Below, piece after piece: positions 15,896-23,149 of a stretch of 64,000 nucleotides of DNA (its first letter is position 1; every line of letters begins with the position of its first letter). A model generated the notes under the pieces. That model was not told the origin of the DNA and made no database searches. It was given only the letters and a program-made list of their open reading frames with translations. Origin of the DNA: Sphingomonas sp. PP-F2F-A104-K0414 (GTDB lineage: Bacteria; Pseudomonadota; Alphaproteobacteria; Sphingomonadales; Sphingomonadaceae); the NCBI RefSeq assembly GCF_004340945.1, contig NZ_SLYD01000003.1, positions 124,001-188,000 on the forward strand, in the 5' to 3' direction. A program made the position numbers and the translations under genes.

Positions 15896-18442
15896 TTACC
15901 GGCTCACCAAAGCCTGCAAATCGATGAGGCCCCGCAGCAGCGACGTGCCGCCCGGCGACGCGATGTAGCGCGGCGTCCAGTTCGGGCGGAACTTCTCCTT
16001 GTACGCGCGCAGGCCTGCAAACCCGTAGAAGCGCTCGCCGTGGCGGAACAGGAACGCCGCCACCTTCGACCAGGTCGGTGACAGCCGCCGCGCCTCGATC
16101 CCCGACAGCGGCGCCATCCCGAGCGAGAAATGGCGATAGCCGTGCTCATGCCCCCACAGCATCAGCCGCGTGAACAGGAAGTCCATCCCGCCCTGTGGCA
16201 TGTCCTTCGAATGGCGCATCAGGTCGACCGACAGTTCCTGCCTGTTGGGCGTGCCCCAGACGTTGGCGAAGGCGACAACCTTGCCCTCGATCCGCACCAC
16301 GGCGCAGTCGAACTTGGCCATATATCCCGGCTCGAACCGGCCTACGCTGAAGCTTTTCTCGGCATGATCCTTGTCGGCCAGCCACCAGTCGGAGATCTGC
16401 TGCAATTCCGGGATGATCGCGGGCATCTCGGCGGCGGGGACGACCGCGAACTGCGCGCCCGCCCGTTCCGCGACCCGCGCCGCCTTACGGACGCTGCGCA
16501 TCTCGGGAGTCTCCAGTGTGAAGCCCTCGAGTTCGACGGTTGCCTCTTCGCCATATTTGACGAGCTTCAACCCCATCTCGATCGCGATCGGCACGATCCT
16601 GAGGCCGATCTGGTAGAGCAGCAGCCGGCCCTGTGCGGCATCGGCGCGCGCGCGGATCGCCCAGAGCAGTTCGGACCACGCCTCGCTTGGGCCGACCGGG
16701 TCACCAAGCACGATCCAGCTCGCGCCCTTGACCTGGTACATCAGGAACGCATCGCCGCTGTCCGATACCAGGAAGCGCTTGTCGCCGGTGAAGGCGAGCA
16801 TCGCGTCGGTGCGGTCGGCGTGTGCGAGTGCTGCCTGAGCCACGTCGTCGGGCAGCGTGTCGTGGACGACCGGCACCGGCGCCGCCGCGAACATCCGCCA
16901 GATCGCCGCACCGATCAACAGGAGCCCGACCGCGAGACTGGTGCGCAGGAACCGCGACGCGTTGGCATTGGTCTCGAACTGCCACCACAGGTCGCTCGAA
17001 TAGCCGACCCGACGGTACGCGAAGAACCCGATCAGCACCGACAGCCCGATCGCCGCGCCGACGCCGACCAGCCATTCGGGCGACAGCGGCTCGGCGGTCA
17101 GTCGCGTTCGCCGGTAAAAGGCCGCGCGCGTCCATTGCAGCGCGACGGCGGTGAGCAGCAGGATCGTCGCCTCCTCGTAATCGAGGCCCTTGGCGATCGA
17201 CAGCAGCGTGCCCGCGAAGAGCAGGGTGCGCGCCGCCCAGAACGCGCCGTCGAGCCGCCGGTACAGCCCAAGCGCAACGAACAGCAGCATCACCCCGACA
17301 AGGCTGGCAGCGACGTGCGCCATCTCGCTGATCGGCAGCGGCAGGATCGTCGCCAGCGTGTCCATCCGGCCGGGCGCGGCGGGCAGCGCACCCGACACGA
17401 GCAGCATTGCGCCGCTCAGGAACACCAGCACGCCGAGCAGTAGCGGCGCAAGCGGCAGCGCGATCGTCAGCGGATCGGTGCCGCGACCCTTGCCCCGATC
17501 CCGATTGCGCCATTGCCGCCCCTCGTGAAACGCCATCAGCATCGCCGCCAGGATCAGCGGCGCGACATAATAGATGATCCGGTAGGCGAGCAGCGCGGCG
17601 AGAACCGTGGCGTTGTCCTGCGGCATCGTCGCAATGATCACCGCCTCGAACACGCCGAGTCCGCCGGGGACATGGCTGATCAACGCGACGACGATCGCGA
17701 CGGCATAGCCGAGGAACAGCACTGGATAGAGGTCTGGCGATGCGTTCGGCAGCAGCACGAACAACGCCGCGCTCGCCGCCGCGAGGTCGACGGTGGACAC
17801 CAGCAGGAGGGCGATCGCCTGTCGCCAGTTCGGCAAGGGCAGCCGCCAGCCGAACAGCCCGAGTGCGCCGCCATGACGATACCGCAGGACGATCCCCAGC
17901 ATCGCCAGCGGGATCGCGATCCCGATCGTCCGCTCAAGCAGCGGTGGCATCGTCCAGTGGACGATCGGCAGCATCCCCGGATGGATCGCCATCGACAGGC
18001 TGGCAACGGCGATGACCCCTGCCCAGAAGGTTACGCCTGCAATCAGCACGACCCGCGCCACCGCCGCCTCGTCGAGACCGGCGCGGCTATAGACGCGGTA
18101 GCGTGCGGAGCCCCCGGTCAGCATCGCCAGACCGAGATTGTGGCTGATCGTGTAGCTGGTGAACGAGGCGACCGCCGCGGTCCGCCACCGCAAGGGGTGG
18201 CCGATCACCTTCAGTGCGATGGTGTCGTAGAAGGTGAGCGCGATATAGCTGACGACGGTCAGCGCGATCGACGCGGACAATTCGGGCCAGCCGAGCGCCG
18301 CGAAGGCCGCGCGCACCTCCGATAGACGGATCTCCGCGGTCAGCTTGTGGATCGCGGCGAAGCCCAGCACGGCGACGACCAGCACCGCAAGCGCGATCAG
18401 TGTGCCGCGACGATGCGCGATCCAGTCGCGGATACCGGCCAT
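15896..18442 (-). CDS. mprF: MprF lysylphosphatidylglycerol synthase/flippase
   Basis: Transfers lysine (or another amino acid) from tRNA to phosphatidylglycerol and flips the product, lowering envelope negative charge. 848 residues: an N-terminal membrane flippase half of many helices (about 10-540) and a C-terminal soluble DUF2156 synthase half (about 560-840). The soluble half has DSGDAFLMYQ, WIVLGDPVG, YGEEATVEL, FSVGRFEPGY, GGMDFLFTRLM and FSLGMAPLSG, all typical. The ATG at 18442 (MAGIRDW) is used; the longer open frame to 18589 covers the previous gene. It lies five bases after the DUF2147 gene and downstream of a VirJ-type gene, recalling the rhizobial lpiA-acvB pairing. Confidence 0.92.
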   Translation of the reverse strand: MAGIRDWIAHRRGTLIALAVLVVAVLGFAAIHKLTAEIRLSEVRAAFAALGWPELSASIALTVVSYIALTFYDTIALKVIGHPLRWRTAAVASFTSYTISHNLGLAMLTGGSARYRVYSRAGLDEAAVARVVLIAGVTFWAGVIAVASLSMAIHPGMLPIVHWTMPPLLERTIGIAIPLAMLGIVLRYRHGGALGLFGWRLPLPNWRQAIALLLVSTVDLAAASAALFVLLPNASPDLYPVLFLGYAVAIVVALISHVPGGLGVFEAVIIATMPQDNATVLAALLAYRIIYYVAPLILAAMLMAFHEGRQWRNRDRGKGRGTDPLTIALPLAPLLLGVLVFLSGAMLLVSGALPAAPGRMDTLATILPLPISEMAHVAASLVGVMLLFVALGLYRRLDGAFWAARTLLFAGTLLSIAKGLDYEEATILLLTAVALQWTRAAFYRRTRLTAEPLSPEWLVGVGAAIGLSVLIGFFAYRRVGYSSDLWWQFETNANASRFLRTSLAVGLLLIGAAIWRMFAAAPVPVVHDTLPDDVAQAALAHADRTDAMLAFTGDKRFLVSDSGDAFLMYQVKGASWIVLGDPVGPSEAWSELLWAIRARADAAQGRLLLYQIGLRIVPIAIEMGLKLVKYGEEATVELEGFTLETPEMRSVRKAARVAERAGAQFAVVPAAEMPAIIPELQQISDWWLADKDHAEKSFSVGRFEPGYMAKFDCAVVRIEGKVVAFANVWGTPNRQELSVDLMRHSKDMPQGGMDFLFTRLMLWGHEHGYRHFSLGMAPLSGIEARRLSPTWSKVAAFLFRHGERFYGFAGLRAYKEKFRPNWTPRYIASPGGTSLLRGLIDLQALVSR

Positions 18443-18447
18443 GTGCG

Positions 18448-18879
18448 TCAACCGCGGTGCCACGTCTGTGTCTTGCAGAAGAAGCCGCCGATCAGACAGC
18501 CCTTCACCGTGATCGTGTTCGTGTCGACCAGCTTCAGCGTCGATCCGAACGTGCGTCCCATGTCGGGGACGAAAATCTGCCCCGACCATGTGTCGCGTCC
18601 ACTGGGGCGATACTCGCGGAGCAAGGCGGTACCGATCAGTTTCGGCGTGCCACCGTCGCGGGCATCGGCCTGTGCCTCGTCATTGGCGCGGACGACCCAG
18701 CCGCAGAGTTTGTCGCCACACGCGCCCGTCTTCACGGCCACGCTGTTCTTCGGATTGTGCCAGATTCCCTCGACTGCAGACGCGGGAGCGGCAGACGGGG
18801 GAGCGGGAGACGCGGGGGCGGGAGACGGGGAAGCGGGGCTTCCCGCGATCATCGCGAGCGCCAACAGTGCAGCAACCAT
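18448..18879 (-). CDS. DUF2147 exported protein
   Basis: 143 residues with a signal peptide (MVAALLALAMIAGSPA), a Pro/Ala/Ser linker (about 17-36) and a DUF2147 beta domain: EGIWHNPKNSVAVKTGACGD, KLCGWVVRAN, GRDTWSGQIFVPDMGRTF, GCLIGGFFCKTQTW. Four cysteines occur as the usual CG..LCG and GC...FC pairs. Function unknown; probably periplasmic. The ATG at 18879 is chosen because GAGG lies eight bases upstream. It sits between the VirJ-type gene and mprF with gaps of 5 and 10 bases, so it is part of the same operon. Confidence 0.85.
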   Translation of the reverse strand: MVAALLALAMIAGSPASPSPAPASPAPPSAAPASAVEGIWHNPKNSVAVKTGACGDKLCGWVVRANDEAQADARDGGTPKLIGTALLREYRPSGRDTWSGQIFVPDMGRTFGSTLKLVDTNTITVKGCLIGGFFCKTQTWHRG

Positions 18880-18889
18880 CAATCGATCC

Positions 18890-19639
18890 TCAAGCTGCGG
18901 AGACGAACCGCCATATCACGTCGTAGAGCGCATCGGCGTCGCGGTGAAGCGGATGCCCACCGGGCAGCGCGACGCGTCTTGCATTGGCCTGCGTTAACAG
19001 CGGGCAAAGACTATTCGTCTCGACGATGCCCTGGACGCATAGCAGAGGGGCCCAGGTGAGGTGGCGCGCGGTCGGCAGCGCCGGCGTGGTCGGCGTCCAG
19101 AGATCGAACACCTCGCTGGGCGAGGCGCGGAACTGGACGTTGTCCTCGGGCACGATCAGCGCGACGCGGGCGATTTTCGCGCGCAATGGCGGGGGCAGTC
19201 CGACCAGCCCGACATGGAGCATGTCTGCGCCGAACGACTGGCCGATCAGGATGACCCGGTCGGTATGGCCGAGCCGCAACGCGCGCTGTTCGGCACGCGC
19301 GATCAGCGTGGTGATGTCCGCGGGTGTCCGGGTTTTGCGTAGATAGGTGAGCGTGTTGATCGCGACCACGGGCACGCCGTCTGCGGCCAGCCGCCGCGCG
19401 ATATCCGGCGCCATGCCGATCTTCAGCCCGAGGTCGCCACTCAGCAACACGACCGCATAGCCGCGCTGGGGTTTGGTCGGCGTGATGTCGGCGAACACAG
19501 GTCCACCGAAATAGCCGAGCCAGCCCATGAAGCCGACTGCGGCGAGTCCGAATATGGCAAAAGCGAGCAAGGATCGGCGAAACCACATCATTTGCAACCG
19601 ATTGCGCCCGACCGGATGATCGGCACGTGGAGCAGACAT
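18890..19639 (-). CDS. virJ: VirJ/AcvB-family periplasmic serine hydrolase
   Basis: 249 residues with one N-terminal membrane or signal helix (about 22-42) followed by a single VirJ domain with an alpha/beta-hydrolase fold. The nucleophile elbow GQSFG carries Ser135, and a C-terminal GGHPLHRDAD supplies the likely His. AcvB/VirJ proteins in rhizobia and Agrobacterium are encoded with MprF/LpiA and hydrolyse aminoacyl-phosphatidylglycerol. The same job is inferred here because mprF is two genes downstream. The start is uncertain (ATGs at 19657, 19639, 19591); the longer open frame to 19867 only reads through an R1 repeat. Confidence 0.82.
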   Translation of the reverse strand: MSAPRADHPVGRNRLQMMWFRRSLLAFAIFGLAAVGFMGWLGYFGGPVFADITPTKPQRGYAVVLLSGDLGLKIGMAPDIARRLAADGVPVVAINTLTYLRKTRTPADITTLIARAEQRALRLGHTDRVILIGQSFGADMLHVGLVGLPPPLRAKIARVALIVPEDNVQFRASPSEVFDLWTPTTPALPTARHLTWAPLLCVQGIVETNSLCPLLTQANARRVALPGGHPLHRDADALYDVIWRFVSAA

Positions 19640-19707
19640 GACGTTTTCGTCACGCATTGTGGCCGTATCGCACTTTGTCCGGGCGCCGAAAATGCCTGTT
19701 TGAGAAG

Positions 19708-19814
19708 CCCCACCCCGGCGAAGGCCGGGGCCCAATTGGCAAGGTGGTCGTAACGGCGCGCCGCGCCTCGTTATTGCCGTCCCCCAATTGGGCCCCGGCC
19801 TTCGCCGGGGTGGT
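19708..19814. repeat. R1 palindromic element
   Basis: Full R1 copy with CACCCCGGCGAAGGCCGGGG and CCCCGGCCTTCGCCGGGGTG arms and CCCAATTGG/CCAATTGGG inner arms. It lies between the start of the VirJ-type gene and the end of the chorismate mutase gene. No further gene is seen in the gap 19640-19897. Confidence 0.88.
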
Positions 19815-19897
19815 AGGTTTCGGTGGAGCGTGAATTTCGCCGACGCGGTAGTTTGAAGGCGAGGCATTTCGACACGTTTTGGTCGTCGTCTCCCGCC

Positions 19898-20185
19898 TCA
19901 CCCCGGATCGTGCGCGAGGCGCTCGTGATGGCGGATCACCTCGTCGATGATGAAGCGCAGGAATTTTTCCGAGAATTCGGGATCGAGTTGCGCGTCGGTC
20001 GCCAACTGCCGCAGCCGGGCGATCTGGCGCTCCTCGCGCCCCGGATCGGCGGGCGGCAGGCCATGCGTCGCCTTGTGACGACCGACCGCCTGCGTCACCT
20101 TGAAGCGCTCGGCGAGCATGTGGATCAGCGCCGCGTCGATATTGTCGATGCTCTGGCGGTATCCGTTCAGCAGTTCGTCAGCCAC
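19898..20185 (-). CDS. Chorismate mutase, AroQ type
   Basis: Converts chorismate to prephenate in Phe/Tyr synthesis. 95 residues from GTG 20185 (ADELLNGYRQSIDNIDAALI). It is all-helical with AroQ marks: the R..ID.ID..L pattern (about 9-20), AERFKVTQAVGRHKA (about 24-38; R and K of the active site) and PGREERQIARLR (about 45-56). The frame continues open to 20254, but the GTG has AAAGGG at ribosome-site distance and yields the usual length. It is divergent from the polyprenyl synthase gene 110 bases away. Confidence 0.88.
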   Translation of the reverse strand: MADELLNGYRQSIDNIDAALIHMLAERFKVTQAVGRHKATHGLPPADPGREERQIARLRQLATDAQLDPEFSEKFLRFIIDEVIRHHERLAHDPG

Positions 20186-20295
20186 GCGAAGCACCCTTTC
20201 ATTGGTTCGCCGCGCCTTTTGCGGGCGCGGACGATGAACGGCAAGGGGCACCAAGGGTTGCTTTGCCGGGGCATAGGCGGCAGAGGCTCGGAAAG

Positions 20296-21324
20296 ATGAG
20301 CGCCACCGTCCACCGCCTCGAAACCCTGCGTCCCAATCCCGAGTCCCAGCCGTCGCTGGACCCGATGGTCAAGCTCGTCTCGGGCGATATGGACCAGGTG
20401 AACGCGGTGATCCGCGGCCGGATGGAGTCCGAAATTCCGCTGATCCCCGAACTCGCCGGGCATCTGATAGCGGGCGGCGGCAAGCGGATGCGGCCGATGC
20501 TGACGCTCGCAAGCGCGCAACTGATCGGCTATTCGGGGACGCAGCATCACCTGCTCGCCGCCGCGGTCGAGTTCATCCACACCGCGACCTTGCTCCACGA
20601 CGATGTCGTCGACGGCTCGGACCTTCGTCGTGGCAAGCGCACCGCCAACATCATCTGGGGCAACCCCGCCAGCGTGCTGGTCGGCGATTTCCTGTTCAGC
20701 CGCAGCTTCGAACTGATGGTCGAGGCGGGCAGCCTCAAGGCGTTGAAGATCCTGTCCTCGACCAGCGCGGTGATCGCCGAGGGTGAGGTCAACCAGCTGA
20801 CCGCCGCACGCCGCGTCGAACTTGGCGAAGAGCGGTATCTCGACATCATCGGCGCGAAGACCGCTGCGCTGTTCGCCGCCGCCTGCCGGATTTCCGCGGT
20901 CGTCGCGGAACGCCCCGAAGCTGAAGAGGCCGCGCTCGACGCGTATGGCCGCAACCTCGGTATAGCGTTCCAGCTGGTCGACGATGCGATCGATTACGTC
21001 TCGGACGCGGATACGATGGGCAAGGACGCAGGCGACGATTTCCGCGAGGGGAAGATGACGCTGCCGGTGATCCTCGCCTATGCGCGCGGCTCGGCGGAGG
21101 ATCGCGCGTTCTGGAAGGACGCGGTCGAGGGTCGCCGCGACAGTGACGCCGACCTGCAACACGCAATCCGCCTGATCCGCTCGACCCGCGCGGTCGACGA
21201 TACTTTTGCGAGAGCCCGGCATTACGGCCAGCGCGCGATCGACTCGATCGCCGGTTTTGCGAACGGCGACGCCAAGGATGCGATGATCGAAGCGGTCGAA
21301 TTTGCGGTCGCCCGCGCCTACTAG
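20296..21324 (+). CDS. ispB: Polyprenyl (octaprenyl-type) diphosphate synthase
   Basis: Trans-prenyltransferase that elongates farnesyl diphosphate to the long chain used for ubiquinone. 342 residues with GGGKRMRP (about 60-67), first Asp-rich motif DDVVD (102-106) and second motif DDAIDYVSD (about 228). The residues before the first motif (FIHTATLLH) are small and non-aromatic, as in long-chain enzymes. The ATG at 20296 starts at MSATVHRLETL. Chain length cannot be read with certainty; the ubiquinone assignment is from family knowledge. Confidence 0.92.
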   Translation: MSATVHRLETLRPNPESQPSLDPMVKLVSGDMDQVNAVIRGRMESEIPLIPELAGHLIAGGGKRMRPMLTLASAQLIGYSGTQHHLLAAAVEFIHTATLLHDDVVDGSDLRRGKRTANIIWGNPASVLVGDFLFSRSFELMVEAGSLKALKILSSTSAVIAEGEVNQLTAARRVELGEERYLDIIGAKTAALFAAACRISAVVAERPEAEEAALDAYGRNLGIAFQLVDDAIDYVSDADTMGKDAGDDFREGKMTLPVILAYARGSAEDRAFWKDAVEGRRDSDADLQHAIRLIRSTRAVDDTFARARHYGQRAIDSIAGFANGDAKDAMIEAVEFAVARAY

Positions 21325-21335
21325 ACTCTTTCTTT

Positions 21336-21378
21336 CGCCCTGAGCGAAGGTGCTTCGACTTCGCTCAGCACGAACGGC
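21336..21378. repeat. Palindromic repeat, family R6
   Basis: CCTGAGCGAAGG ... CTTCGACTTCGCTCAGCACGA, a short inverted repeat built on CTGAGCGAAG. Related copies lie at 36800-36910. Confidence 0.65.
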
Positions 21379-21395
21379 ATATTTCGTAGATACAA

Positions 21396-21423
21396 AAACG
21401 GCGGCCGATCGCTCGGCCGCCGT
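21396..21423. terminator. Bidirectional rho-independent terminator
   Basis: Perfect 12-base stem AACGGCGGCCGA / TCGGCCGCCGTT with a four-base loop, A-run on the left and GTTT on the right. It serves the convergent ends of ispB and the glycine-zipper gene. Confidence 0.85.
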
Positions 21424-21445
21424 TGTTTCTAGAACCGGTTAGGGC

Positions 21446-21889
21446 TCAGCGGCACTTCACGTTGCCGCGGTCGACCGAGCGGCCGAGCAATGCGCCGCCA
21501 CCGGCACCTGCCAGCGTGCCGAGCGTGCCGCCACCGATCAGGTTCGCCAGCGCGCCGCCGCCGAGTGCACCGATCACCAGACCGGTCGTGCCGTCGTTGC
21601 GCTTGCAATAGGCGCGGCCATCGCGACCACGATAGATCCGGTCGTTACGGGAGAGGCGGCGCTCGCGGTACTTGCCGTCGCGGTAGCTGTTCGACGGATC
21701 CCAGTTGCGGTCGTCGCCACGCCAGTTGCGATCGTTGCCGCGGCGGTCGTCACCACGTCGGTCGTCACGGTCGCGACGGTCGTTGTTGTCGCGGCGGTCA
21801 TCGTACCGCTGGGCGGTCGCGGCGGTCGGCAGCATCGCCGGCGCTGCGACGGCGACCGACATCAACGCTGCTATAAGATGCTTTTTCAT
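21446..21889 (-). CDS. R/D-rich glycine-zipper exported protein (paralog 1)
   Basis: 147 residues: signal peptide (MKKHLIAALMSVAVAAPAML...ATA, cleavage near 26), a low-complexity Arg/Asp/Asn stretch (about 28-66, many DRRD/DRRG units), a RNDRIYRGRDGRAYCKRNDG segment (about 80-99), a glycine zipper (GALGGGALANLIGGGTLG, then GAGGGALLG) and a terminal VKCR. Two paralogs at 58570 and 59825 share the YC(K/R)..NGTTG-type segment, zipper and final CR. The single Cys pair (YCK and KCR) could form a disulfide. The ATG at 21889 is the natural start; an upstream frame extension to 21931 lacks a signal peptide. Function unknown; envelope location is inferred. Confidence 0.82.
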   Translation of the reverse strand: MKKHLIAALMSVAVAAPAMLPTAATAQRYDDRRDNNDRRDRDDRRGDDRRGNDRNWRGDDRNWDPSNSYRDGKYRERRLSRNDRIYRGRDGRAYCKRNDGTTGLVIGALGGGALANLIGGGTLGTLAGAGGGALLGRSVDRGNVKCR

Positions 21890-21954
21890 GAACTTTGCTC
21901 CTGATGCGTGACAGGGTAACCCGTGCCGCACCGGAAAAGTTCAAACCGCCAGAT

Positions 21955-22923
21955 TCAGACGGTCGCCGCGTCGGCCATCGAGCAATCATGGCCGCTGCCC
22001 GTCTCGACCTGCAACGTCGCATGGCCGATCCCGAATGTGTCGTGGAGCATCGTCCGCGCATCGCTCAGGAACTGATCGCCCGGATGCCCGCCCGGCATCA
22101 CCAGATGCGCGGTCAGGACGGGCTCGGTGGTGCTCATCGGCCAGATGTGGAGATCGTGGATCTCGGTGACGCCGGGCAGGCCGCACAGCGCCTCGTCGAC
22201 ATGATCGAACTCGATCCCGCGGGGGACGGCGGACAGCGACATCTCGACGGTCTCGCGGAGCAGGCCCCAGGTCTGCCAGAAAATGAGAATGGCGATGACG
22301 ATGCTGACCGCCGGATCGATCCAGGTGAAGCCGGTCCGCCAGATCACGATGCCGGCGATCACTACGCCCGCCGAGACCAGCGCGTCGGCGGCCATGTGGA
22401 GATACGCGCCGCGGATGTTGACGTCGCCCTTGCGCCCGCGCGCGAACATCCAGGCGGTGATCGCGTTGACCGCGATGCCGACGCCGGCGACCATCGAGAC
22501 GGTCAGGCCGGCGGTCGGGGCGGGATCGGAGAAGCGCTGCGATGCTTCCAGCACGATCGCGCCGAGTGCGACCAGCAGCAGCAGCGCGTTGGTCAGCGCG
22601 GCGAGGATCGTCGAGCCCTTCAGCCCGTAGGTGAAGCGCTTGGTCGGTGCGGTGCGCGCGAGCATCGTCCCGCCCCAGGCGACGACGAGACCGAGCACGT
22701 CCGACAAATTGTGCCCGGCGTCGGCGAGCAGCGCGACCGAGTCGATCCGCAGGCCGACGATCGCCTCGACCGCGACGAACACGATGTTCAGCCCGATCCC
22801 GATCGCGAACGCGCGGTCGAACGAGGCTGGGGCGTGACTGTGACCCCCGTGCGAATGGCCTCCGCCGTGGGCCGCGTGCGCGTGGCCGTGGTCGTGTGAA
22901 TGCCCGTGATAATGTCCGCCCAA
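21955..22923 (-). CDS. Cation diffusion facilitator metal exporter
   Basis: Proton-coupled exporter of divalent metals such as zinc, cobalt or cadmium. 322 residues: His/Gly-rich cytoplasmic N terminus (1-30, many HGHSH units), six membrane helices (about 36-210), metal-site motifs ALLADAGHNLSDV (helix 2) and HMAADALVSAG (helix 5) with HxxxD/DxxxD patterns, and a C-terminal cytoplasmic domain (about 215-322) with HDLHIWPM. The CzcD/ZitB subfamily fits. Metal specificity cannot be set from sequence alone. Confidence 0.92.
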   Translation of the reverse strand: MGGHYHGHSHDHGHAHAAHGGGHSHGGHSHAPASFDRAFAIGIGLNIVFVAVEAIVGLRIDSVALLADAGHNLSDVLGLVVAWGGTMLARTAPTKRFTYGLKGSTILAALTNALLLLVALGAIVLEASQRFSDPAPTAGLTVSMVAGVGIAVNAITAWMFARGRKGDVNIRGAYLHMAADALVSAGVVIAGIVIWRTGFTWIDPAVSIVIAILIFWQTWGLLRETVEMSLSAVPRGIEFDHVDEALCGLPGVTEIHDLHIWPMSTTEPVLTAHLVMPGGHPGDQFLSDARTMLHDTFGIGHATLQVETGSGHDCSMADAATV

Positions 22924-23028
22924 GGCCCGCGCTCCGCTAAATCCGGCCGCCGCCTAGCATCGAGGTATCATGAGATACTAGGACGCGCGCATTCTTAGTC
23001 GGTTGCGCCCTGTCCCCTCCCACTCCGT

Positions 23029-23054
23029 CACCCCGGCGGAGGCCGGGGCCCACC
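23029..23054. repeat. Half R1 element
   Basis: Only the left arm CACCCCGGCGGAGGCCGGGG plus CCCACC is present, with no matching right arm nearby. It sits upstream of the CDF gene start, in the gap before mutS ends. The rest of the gap shows nothing recognisable. Confidence 0.65.
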
Positions 23055-23149
23055 GTACCGCATACTCACCTGTTTCGGATGTGCGGAACAGTGGATGCCG
23101 GAACGAGGCTCCCGTGAGCGAAGCCGAAGGGCCCGGCACGGGGAAAGGA

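Noticed and set aside
16130..17443. 437-residue plus-strand frame over mprF
   Set aside because: Antisense of a clear mprF. Low-complexity Arg/Asp/Gln sequence, no domain.
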